Made by a program: the position numbers and the translations under genes
DNA from: Saprospira grandis DSM 2844
GTDB taxonomy: Bacteria; Bacteroidota; Bacteroidia; Chitinophagales; Saprospiraceae
Direction: 5' to 3'
DNA: 64,000 nucleotides
Assembly (NCBI RefSeq): GCF_000275825.1
Contig: NZ_JH719942.1
Coordinates: forward strand, 163,117 to 227,116
Shown here: positions 25,758 to 32,801 of the stretch, piece after piece
Layout of the letters: each line of letters starts with the position of its first letter
How positions within the stretch are numbered: position 1 is the first letter of the stretch
The notes under the pieces: model-generated
What the model saw: only the letters and a program-made list of their open reading frames with translations
Database searches by the model: none
What the model was told of the DNA's origin: nothing

Positions 25758-25765
25758 CAAATGTA
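25758..25765 (-). promoter_or_regulatory. -7 promoter box of LamG copy 2
   Basis: Minus strand TACATTTG, 50 bases before the start, in a leader homologous to that of copy 1. Confidence 0.55.
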
Positions 25766-25768
25766 AAT

Positions 25769-25808
25769 AAAAAAGCCAAAGCAATGAAACATCAGGCTTT
25801 GACTTTTT
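25769..25808 (-). terminator. Rho-independent terminator
   Basis: On the minus strand AAAAAGTCAAAGC pairs with GCTTTGGCTTTTT (one U-G), with T run after it. It ends the lipoprotein gene at 25855-26697. Confidence 0.65.
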
Positions 25809-25854
25809 ATTGAAAAATAAAATTTAAACTTAGGCTAACATAAAAGAACAGTCC

Positions 25855-26697
25855 TTAGTCTATTTTAAAATCTAGGCTATTGAGCCATTCAAAGGTTTGG
25901 ATGCTACCATCTGGATTTTTGCATTCTACAGCAGGTGGATTTCTGGGGCCTTCTCCCCCGGCATAGCTGAGGATATATTTTTGAGGCTTGCCTTGAAACT
26001 GCACCGTACTGCCGTAATAGACGCCCATATCGGTTCGTTGTTCCTCGCTAGAGATTAGTTTTTCGAACTTCTGGCGTTTATCGGAAGCATAATAAATGTT
26101 TTTCCCTTCATTTTTGAAGTAGAGGTATTCGGTGCTACCATCTGCATTTTTACAGCGGAACATGCCTCGGCTACCTTCGGCCTCCCAGAGTGATTTAAAC
26201 TCCTGTTTGCTTCCGTCGGGATTGATAGAGATTAGGCCACAGGGTCCGCAGGGGCGGTAAACTTTGTAGACCGTTTTTTGGCCGGGGAAGCTAAAGCTGG
26301 GGGCCTTTTTGGGCTCTTCTAGCTGCATATCTTCCCATTTTCCAGCAACCAATTGCAGCTCTACTCCCTTGGGGTATTTTTTAGAGTGGTACATCAACTT
26401 ATTGTTGGCAGTTATTTTGAGCAGCTCCTTGCCTAGGCCGGGACTAGAAGAGACAAAAACATCTGTATACTCCTTTTCTTGATAGTCAAAGGGGAGCGCT
26501 TCTGGCTGCTCTCCTATGAGTTGGATGCCTTTGGGGGCGGCTTCTTTGGGGGCGGCTTTGCTTGGGCCCTCGCTTTGGTTATTGGTGGTAGAGGCCGTAG
26601 TTGGTGTTTCTTGGGGCGCTTGTGTTTTTTCGGCGCTGCAGGCAAGGGTAAAAAGGGCTAAGGGGATAGCGAGGTAGGTCCATTTTAGTTTTTGCAT
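25855..26697 (-). CDS. Lipoprotein of unknown function
   Basis: Protein of 280 aa with a lipobox (LALFTLAC, Cys at 20) followed by a low-complexity Thr/Ala/Pro/Glu linker up to about residue 60. The folded part repeats a pattern of a charged turn plus polar strands (NPDGSKQEFKSLW, CKNADGSTEYLYF, CKNPDGSIQTFEWL), three similar xNPDGSxxxF units, suggesting an internally repeated beta structure. No family recognised. It is monocistronic with its own terminator and is transcribed away from the ptuA stub. Confidence 0.7.
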   Translation of the reverse strand: MQKLKWTYLAIPLALFTLACSAEKTQAPQETPTTASTTNNQSEGPSKAAPKEAAPKGIQLIGEQPEALPFDYQEKEYTDVFVSSSPGLGKELLKITANNKLMYHSKKYPKGVELQLVAGKWEDMQLEEPKKAPSFSFPGQKTVYKVYRPCGPCGLISINPDGSKQEFKSLWEAEGSRGMFRCKNADGSTEYLYFKNEGKNIYYASDKRQKFEKLISSEEQRTDMGVYYGSTVQFQGKPQKYILSYAGGEGPRNPPAVECKNPDGSIQTFEWLNSLDFKID

Positions 26698-26777
26698 CGG
26701 GTAAATTTTGGGGATGAAATAAGGGGATTATTTTGCTATCTTGCAATAATCTCATTTTACAGCCAAAAGATAAGAAG

Positions 26778-26900
26778 ATGTTTCTTAAACGCCTAAAAAT
26801 ACCCGACTTCAAAGTCTTACAAAATATTGATATCGAATATGAGCGGCATGATGGTCGGCCCACTTATCCGGTGATTAGTTTGAATGCCTTTTTTGTATAA
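26778..26900 (+). pseudogene. Truncated 5' stub of a second ptuA-like ATPase gene
   Basis: A frame starting at ATG 26778 reads MFLKRLKIPDFKVLQNIDIE, then YERHDGRPTYPVISLNAFFV and stop. Its first 36 residues align without gaps to the start of the intact PtuA protein (MLLKRINIPKFKVLKNINVD ...YPIVSLN). The match ends exactly where the P-loop (GGGKS) should begin; from there the frame reads AFFV and stops. The stub is richer in G+C than the intact gene, like the host genes. It is the decapitated remnant of an older, related defence gene. Confidence 0.75.
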
Positions 26901-26955
26901 CCCCTTAATATTTCTTATACTTAAGCCACAAAGCTATCTACTAAAAAGTAACAAT

Positions 26956-28629
26956 ATGCTTCTAAAAAGAATAAATATCCCCAAATTTAAGGTTTTAAAA
27001 AACATTAATGTCGATTACACAAGACAAGAAGATGACAGGATATACCCTATTGTCAGCTTAAATGGTGGAGGAAAAAGTTCTCTTCTACAATTTATTTTCA
27101 CAATGCTTCATTGCTCTTTTGTCGAGCATAGGAAATTTGCCCTTGACAATCTTTTGTCTGAATTTGACTTTACAGAAAGTTCAGACAAACTGGCTTCATT
27201 TACTTTAGAGTACAACAACTACCAAGTAGAGCTAAACTTTACTATCGAGACTGATGATGAAAGTTATCGAGCTATGATAGATTATAAAGAACTAGAAGAG
27301 AAGAAAAAGGAGACCATAACAATTATGGATCGACTTGGAGAGCTTCAGTATATTGAACAACAAATAAAAGATACAAAAAGAGTTAGTACTTTAATCCATA
27401 GAAAATTAAGGAGGTTCATAAGAAGAGAGGAAGAACACGATCTTATTATTGATAGAGATCCAGAAGATAGTTTAAACGCCATTGAGTTAATTAAAAACCG
27501 AATCCAAGAAGAATATATATCAGACGAGGAACTAGAAAGAATTTTCAAAAAGACAAAAATCCTAAAGAGTAATTTAGAAAAAACTCTTTATAAAAACTCT
27601 CAGATATACATACACCACATAAATGACAATAAGAACGTCTTAATTTGTGAAGCTTTGATCCCACAGGAGCTACTAGCGACTGAATTCCCCCAACAAAAAG
27701 AACATCTTGAAAAGCAGAGAACACAACTTCTGGAAAAAATTTCTAACCAAGTTTTTCTAGCAGCTCCTCGTACTCAAATTTTTCACTTTTTAACAGATGA
27801 TTCTAACGAAGAGCTTTTTGAGCAACCCGCAGGCTACTCCTTTAACTCCTACGACAGTATTCTTCGTCGAATAAAAGAAAAATTGAGCGGCTTTTTCACC
27901 TATGAATTTGCTTCTAATCAACTAATTATTGACTCGTTCAAACAGGCTAGAGATAAGGATTTTGAGCAAGCGCTTTTAACCGGAGAATATGGTAAGAACC
28001 TAGAAGAAACAAAAAAAGAATTAAATAACTTTCTTACAGGTAAAGAGATTACCGTTGACGGTAAAATCTCTGAGGTAATATTTAAAGAAAAAAATACAGG
28101 CTACAAATTGCTCCCTAGAGACCTTAGTCATGGTGAACTAAAAAAGCTGAGTATTTTCATCTGGGTCAAAAGAAATGCTAACAAGCACTCACCTCCATTA
28201 TTTTTAATGGATGAAGTAGACATAGGATTACACCCCAGCTGGCAATATGAAATCTCTGATGATTTGCAAAAATGGGGAAAAAACAGCCAATTTATAATTG
28301 CCACCCACTCTCCTCAAATTATAAGTGCAGCGCATCATCGAAACCTAGTCGTATTAAATCAAATTGAAGATAGTAACTGCTCTACCTCTCGACAGTATGA
28401 GCAACCATTTGTAGAGCCTGATTTAAATACTGTCATCAAAACGATCATGGGATCAGATTATGTCCCTAAAAAAGTACAGCGACTCCGCAAAGAGTATCTA
28501 CAACTCATAGAAAACCGACAAGAAGAGAGTGAGAGAGGCAAAGAGCTAAAAGCAAGATTATTAGAACATGAAAGTGAGCAATCAGCATTTTTGCAAGAGA
28601 TGAAGTTTTTAATTCAATTCAGAGACTAA
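26956..28629 (+). CDS. ptuA: Septu defence ATPase PtuA
   Basis: Protein of 557 aa. P-loop LNGGGKSS at 35-42, ABC-like signature DLSHGELKKLS, Walker B LFLMDEVDIGLHPSW near 419 and the H-loop ATHSP near 451, with a long charged coiled-coil insertion between: an SMC/RecF-like ATPase of the AAA_21 type. Its partner 10 bases downstream is a PtuB-type HNH protein, giving the two-gene Septu system, in which ATP-bound PtuA restrains the PtuB nuclease until infection (family knowledge). I use the ATG at 26956 because its N-terminus aligns with the stub upstream; an earlier in-frame ATG at 26884 adds a non-conserved head. AT-rich relative to neighbours. Confidence 0.85.
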   Translation: MLLKRINIPKFKVLKNINVDYTRQEDDRIYPIVSLNGGGKSSLLQFIFTMLHCSFVEHRKFALDNLLSEFDFTESSDKLASFTLEYNNYQVELNFTIETDDESYRAMIDYKELEEKKKETITIMDRLGELQYIEQQIKDTKRVSTLIHRKLRRFIRREEEHDLIIDRDPEDSLNAIELIKNRIQEEYISDEELERIFKKTKILKSNLEKTLYKNSQIYIHHINDNKNVLICEALIPQELLATEFPQQKEHLEKQRTQLLEKISNQVFLAAPRTQIFHFLTDDSNEELFEQPAGYSFNSYDSILRRIKEKLSGFFTYEFASNQLIIDSFKQARDKDFEQALLTGEYGKNLEETKKELNNFLTGKEITVDGKISEVIFKEKNTGYKLLPRDLSHGELKKLSIFIWVKRNANKHSPPLFLMDEVDIGLHPSWQYEISDDLQKWGKNSQFIIATHSPQIISAAHHRNLVVLNQIEDSNCSTSRQYEQPFVEPDLNTVIKTIMGSDYVPKKVQRLRKEYLQLIENRQEESERGKELKARLLEHESEQSAFLQEMKFLIQFRD

Positions 28630-28639
28630 AACTAAGCAA

Positions 28640-29269
28640 ATGAAACACATCAAAAAGACGAGCCCTCCTCCTTTCTTTTCTTCTACAGTTGCTGGCTTGA
28701 CAGCATGGAGACATTTCTCCAAAAAAAGAAGTACAAAGCAGCATATTCTTCAGGAAGAACAAAACTATCTATGTTGTTACTGCGAAAAACGAGTATCTCT
28801 TGACAACTCTCACTTAGAACACATCTACCCTAAAAGTAAATATCCTTCTCAAACTTTTGACTATAACAACCTTATTGTTTCCTGCGAAGGAACCCATTGC
28901 AACCTAGATGAAAGTACCAGCAAAAACATCTGTGGGCATAAAAAATTAAATGAATTTAATCCTATAAACTTTTTAGACCCTACGACTACAACAGATATTG
29001 GAGAGTATTTTATTTACAATAAAGAAGGAGAAATTCTTGCATCAACAAAAGACTCAGTAAAAGCCGACTACATGATTAACACCCTTAATCTGAATTACTC
29101 TGGGTTAATTGAAAGCCGAAAAAACACAGTGCGCGCCTTAGTTAATGCATTTAGAAGACTATCATTAAATCAAGGACAGCAAGAACAAAAACTAAAAACC
29201 ATTTTAGCAAATGAATCTCAAGACTTTATTAGCTTTCTTCGCCATTATTTCAATCCTATAGTTTCCTAA
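28640..29269 (+). CDS. ptuB: Septu HNH endonuclease PtuB
   Basis: Protein of 209 aa of the TIGR02646 type. Residues 45-48 CCYC and 82/87/98 cysteines can bind zinc, LEHIYPKSKYP (59-69) carries the first His of the HNH site, FDYNNLIVSC (73-82) the Asn, and NICGHKKLNEFNP the last part. It is the DNA-degrading effector of Septu (family knowledge). No reverse transcriptase gene accompanies the pair, so it is a free-standing Septu rather than a type of retron. Ends with a strong terminator. Confidence 0.87.
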   Translation: MKHIKKTSPPPFFSSTVAGLTAWRHFSKKRSTKQHILQEEQNYLCCYCEKRVSLDNSHLEHIYPKSKYPSQTFDYNNLIVSCEGTHCNLDESTSKNICGHKKLNEFNPINFLDPTTTTDIGEYFIYNKEGEILASTKDSVKADYMINTLNLNYSGLIESRKNTVRALVNAFRRLSLNQGQQEQKLKTILANESQDFISFLRHYFNPIVS

Positions 29270-29274
29270 ACCCA

Positions 29275-29305
29275 AAAGGCCCAAGCTGCTTCAGCTTGGG
29301 CCTTT
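29275..29305. terminator. Terminator between ptuB and the cytochrome gene
   Basis: Perfect 14-bp stem AAAGGCCCAAGCTG/CAGCTTGGGCCTTT with a CTT loop, placed between convergent genes and able to serve both. Confidence 0.85.
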
Positions 29306-29313
29306 CTCCTCTC

Positions 29314-31236
29314 CTACTCCAACGCCTTCAAGGCCGCTGCCGCCTTTGCATGTCCTGCCAAACGTTCCAATAGGGCTTTGGCGGCGGCCTTATTGCCCGC
29401 TCTTACGGACAGAGCGGCTTTATTAAAAATAGCCGACTCTTGCAGGGGGTCCAAGTCTAAGGCCTTGTCATAAAAGTAGTTAGCTCGTTTAAGATCGCCT
29501 TTTTGGGCGGCAATAAAGCCAAGGTTGGCATAGGTCAAAGGCCGTTTGCGGTCCTCTAAAAGGACCTCCTGAAATAGTTGCTCGGCTGATGCAGTTTGCC
29601 CCAAACGCGCATAACAAACGCCCAGCTTTTCTCTAAAATCTAAATGGTAAGGCAATAAAGCAACGGCCTGGCTGAAAAAGGGCAACGCCTTGGCCCAATT
29701 CTGCTGCCGATAACAAGCCTCGCCCAAACGATAGGCGGTCCAAGCATCTTTTTCTTCCGCTGCCTTGGCCTGCAAGGCCAGCTCTTCTAGGGCCGTATAA
29801 CGACCCGCAGCAAAAAGTAAGTGAATTTTGGTCTGCCGCTGCAATTCGTTTTCTTCCTTTTCCTGATCCAAATAGTATCGAGCCGAATCTAAAACAGCTG
29901 ATTGCCCCATAAATTTGTCGTAAAGGGCCAAATAGCCCCTAGCCATATCCAAATTGCTGGGCGAGTCTTTGCTCAAACAAGCCAAACCCAAAAAAGCCGC
30001 TACTTCTTCGGTCTCTTCTTGGGTAAGGGCCATGGCCGAACGGGCTGTTGCCTTAGATATATTGTGGTCCGTAATGGTCACATGCGGAATATCAATGCTG
30101 CCCGATCTCGGCATATGACAACTCACACAATCATCTTGCTTTTCTAAACGCTTGGCCGGCTCTACCGAACAAAAATTGGGCGCAGTAGGCGCATGACAAC
30201 CCAAACAGCTTTCATTGTAGCGGTTTTCAGTCCTCGATTTTACATCATGATGCGGATTATGGCAGCTAATACATGATAATTCTTCGCTTTTTAGATAGCA
30301 GGGACTCAAACGCAGACGGTCGGCCTGTGAGGCCATAATAAAACGCTTATCCGAATTGCTAAAACGAGGCAAAAAGACCTGCATGACCGATGATAAGGGC
30401 ATGCCTGGCTTAAAATCATAGAAGCTTTTACCCGGATTCAAGACCGCTACCCCCTGCAAATGACAACGCTGACAAAGGTCCATTTGTAGCTCTCTCGACA
30501 AATGCCGCGGATTCACAATGCTGTAATCTATATGCTTGCTAGTGTCTACCATTAAACCCGCCAATTTCTCTTTAACATGAATGCTCCCTGGCCCATGACA
30601 ACGCTCGCACTCTATCCCCTCAGGCATTTCTAGGTATTTGTTGAGCCCGCCCTCCGCCGCCTTGGGCAAATGGTTGTGACAGGTCAAACATTCATGCGCA
30701 ATCAAACGATCAAAACGGCTATTGTGGCCATCTTCAAAGCCCGGCGCCAAGTCCCAACGCCCATCCTGCGTATAATAGGTCACTGGCGCCTGATATACAT
30801 AGCCATTGCGGTTGATTAAATGAGAGTTGGTATGATGCCCCGAACCAATAATGTAGCTGATTTGCTCCAATCGCTTATGGGTGGTGTCGCCTTCTGGCCC
30901 CAAACGATATTCCAATACATAAAGCTGCGAGTCTCGAGCAAAGGGCAGATAATAGTACTGGCTAGCCGTATCAAATATGCTTTGATGCCCCGCCCAATCT
31001 GCCGCAGAATTGGCCTGATGCGCCTTGGCAAAGGATCGGCCCATACCCGTTTTCACATAGCTCTGATGCACATTCCCATGGCAACTCTGGCAGCTCGTCA
31101 TGCCCACATAAGTCGCCGAATCCCCCAAATTCCGAAAGCGATGATCTGCCGAAACTACCTCTTCTTCTGCTCCCCCACTACAATAAACCAATAAAAGCGC
31201 CAGCGCAAAGCCCAGCATATATATCCATTTTTTCAT
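29314..31236 (-). CDS. Seven-haem cytochrome c lipoprotein with TPR C-terminus
   Basis: Protein of 640 aa with a membrane/lipoprotein leader (LALALLLVYCSGG). Seven CxxCH haem sites are visible in order: CQSCH, CLTCH, CERCH, CQRCH, CISCH, CLGCH, CVSCH, all within residues 45-375, as in the cytochrome c554/c-type multihaem proteins. Residues 455-640 are tetratricopeptide repeats (AYRLGEACYRQQNWAKALPF, YANLGFIAAQKGDLKRANYF). It probably carries electrons in the periplasm or at the outer membrane and docks to a partner via the TPRs (inference). I choose the start at 31236: an upstream ATG at 31254 would overlap the -7 box. Confidence 0.85.
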   Translation of the reverse strand: MKKWIYMLGFALALLLVYCSGGAEEEVVSADHRFRNLGDSATYVGMTSCQSCHGNVHQSYVKTGMGRSFAKAHQANSAADWAGHQSIFDTASQYYYLPFARDSQLYVLEYRLGPEGDTTHKRLEQISYIIGSGHHTNSHLINRNGYVYQAPVTYYTQDGRWDLAPGFEDGHNSRFDRLIAHECLTCHNHLPKAAEGGLNKYLEMPEGIECERCHGPGSIHVKEKLAGLMVDTSKHIDYSIVNPRHLSRELQMDLCQRCHLQGVAVLNPGKSFYDFKPGMPLSSVMQVFLPRFSNSDKRFIMASQADRLRLSPCYLKSEELSCISCHNPHHDVKSRTENRYNESCLGCHAPTAPNFCSVEPAKRLEKQDDCVSCHMPRSGSIDIPHVTITDHNISKATARSAMALTQEETEEVAAFLGLACLSKDSPSNLDMARGYLALYDKFMGQSAVLDSARYYLDQEKEENELQRQTKIHLLFAAGRYTALEELALQAKAAEEKDAWTAYRLGEACYRQQNWAKALPFFSQAVALLPYHLDFREKLGVCYARLGQTASAEQLFQEVLLEDRKRPLTYANLGFIAAQKGDLKRANYFYDKALDLDPLQESAIFNKAALSVRAGNKAAAKALLERLAGHAKAAAALKALE

Positions 31237-31251
31237 GCCTTTCTTTTCTCC

Positions 31252-31259
31252 CAAAGATA
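31252..31259 (-). promoter_or_regulatory. -7 promoter box of the cytochrome gene
   Basis: Minus strand TATCTTTG fits TAnnTTTG. Its position 16 bases before the 31236 ATG supports that start rather than the ATG at 31254, which it overlaps. Confidence 0.45.
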
Positions 31260-31289
31260 CAAACTGTAAAAGATTTTCTGATCATTTCT

Positions 31290-31640
31290 GTTTTTTTGGG
31301 GCTGCCCCTCGCCTTTGGCTCGGGTCGGGCTATGTCGCAGCTCGCAGGTCTGCTCGGCCCTGCGTTTTTTTCGCTACGCTCAAAAAAACTGGGTCTGGCC
31401 TGCGGCCACTGCTATCTATCCCTCAGCCAAATAGAAGCTCTGCGCTTCGGCCAGCCTTTGATAAAAATTTTAAGCTAGTCAAGGCATTTTTTAAAGGCAT
31501 AGCCGTAGCTATGGCTGAAAAAAATAACGCTGAATGGCTGGAAATTAAATCAAAGGATAGAAGTGGCAGGGCTTTTATTTGGCCTTTGCCGCTCATCCAT
31601 TTTTTTCAGGCCATTATTTTTCTTCGGCGGTTTTGGTTTT
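31290..31640 (-). repeat. Stem-swap element copy 10 with long extension
   Basis: Minus-oriented. Core to about 31470 with TGGCC-GCA-GGCCA and GTTTTTTT/AAAAAAAC stems around GAGCGTAGCG. The extension (31470-31640) is shared with copies 5, 20 and 23, and contains hairpins GGCATAGCCGTAGCTATGGC-like and a GATAGAAGTGGCAGGGC stretch. It faces the cytochrome gene. Confidence 0.85.
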
Positions 31641-32480
31641 CGTTTTCTGGACCAGTGGGTTAAAACCCTTTCCTTTTCCAGCAAACAAGGGCTTTAGCCC
31701 GCCAGTTTGCATAGCCCCACAACCATGGGCTTCAGCCCATGGACCTAAACCAACTCGCCGCTAAAAGAGCTTCTTCTCTATTCGCCCTCTTCACACAAAC
31801 CAAAGAAAAAGTTGAGGGACTAATAAAGAACAGGCAGAATTTTCTTCGGCGGTTTTGGTTTTGGTTTTCTGGACCAGTGGGTTAAAACCCTTTCCTTTTC
31901 CAGCAAACAAGGGCTTTAGCCCGCCAGTTTGCATAGACTTGCAAGCATGGGCTTTAGCCCATAGACCTAAACCAACTAATAGCTGAAAGAACTTTTCCTT
32001 CCACCCTATTACAAACTACCAAGAAAAAGTTGAGGGACTAATAAGCAGCTATGCTTACCGCCCTGGACTGAAGCCCAGGGTTCTTGCCTGAGCGAACTGA
32101 CGGACTAAAGTCCTTGTTCGCTTTCCCTACTTCTAAGGACCAAAAGCTGCCCAGCTCAGCCTTTCTCTCCATTCTCAAATATCCTCAGAAAAAGTTGAGA
32201 GACTAATAAAAAACAGAAGCTGTTTAAAATTTTGTGTTTCTCCTTTTTGCGGCCTAGGGACAAGCCCCTAGGCGACTATATGATATGAAGACCAGTGGGT
32301 TAAAACCCACTGCTACAAAAGAGGCCAGACTAAACCCAATAAATATGAGCCGAAGGTTAAAACCATCGGCCCATAACGAATTCTAATAGAGGCTTTATCA
32401 ATAAAAAAGCTTCTTCGCTATTTCCTCTTCCCCTACCTTGCCCTCAAAACTTCCACAGAAAAAGTTGAGGGACCAATAAG
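31641..32480. repeat. Intergenic field of short repeats, including four GTTGAGGGACTAATAA units
   Basis: No gene is seen here. The sequence AGAAAAAGTTGAGGGACTAA (or close variants) occurs at about 31805, 32022, 32187 and 32456, each preceded by a pyrimidine-rich stretch (CTTCTTC...CCCTATT). Between them lie hairpins GGGCTTTAGCCC and ATGGGCTTTAGCCCAT (31690-31745 and 31910-31970, again at 35450-35515 and 60655-60710), CCCTGGACTGAAGCCCAGGG (32062), GTGGGTTAAAACCCAC (32294) and the CCTAGGGACAAGCCCCTAGG unit (32252). Confidence 0.6.
32222..32275. repeat. TTAAAATTTTGTGTTTC / CCTAGGGACAAGCCCCTAGG repeat, copy 1
   Basis: About 54 bases shared with 39286-39335: an AT-rich start TTTAAAATTTTGTGTTTC and a CCTAGGGACAAGCCCCTAGG hairpin. 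A partial third copy is near 60927. Confidence 0.55.
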
Positions 32481-32625
32481 ATAACGTTGGGGGTCAAGAT
32501 AGCGCTCCAATAAGTAGCCCATGCAGAAAGGGAGCTCACACAAAATATCAAACAGGATCAGAGTTCTCTATTATTTTTGCGAACTTGGGCCCCTGCAAAA
32601 CAAATCTGGGGAAACCAACTGGTCC

Positions 32626-32784
32626 AGAGGCGGGCGAAGCCCGCCCGGCTTAGGGATGGACAGCAGTGGCCCGAAGGGCCAGACCCAAGTTTTTTGAAGC
32701 GAAGCGAAAAAAACTGCAGGGCCGAGCAGACCTGCGAGCTGCGAAACAGCCCGACCCGAGCAAAGCGAGGGGAAGCCCCAAAAA
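32626..32784 (+). repeat. Stem-swap element copy 11
   Basis: Plus-oriented copy opening with GGCGGGC-GAA-GCCCGCC, with TGGCCC-GAA-GGGCCA and GTTTTTTG...CGAAAAAAAC stems. Its GAAGCCCC-A end is 18 bases before the RND exporter start. Confidence 0.85.
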
Positions 32785-32801
32785 CAGAAAACAAAACAAA
32801 A

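Noticed and set aside
26884..26955. Start of ptuA at 26884
   Set aside because: The added residues overlap the stub pseudogene and do not align with anything; the ATG at 26956 aligns with the family and the stub N-terminus.
26956..29269. Retron-associated ptuAB
   Set aside because: No reverse transcriptase gene or msr/msd-like structure is adjacent.
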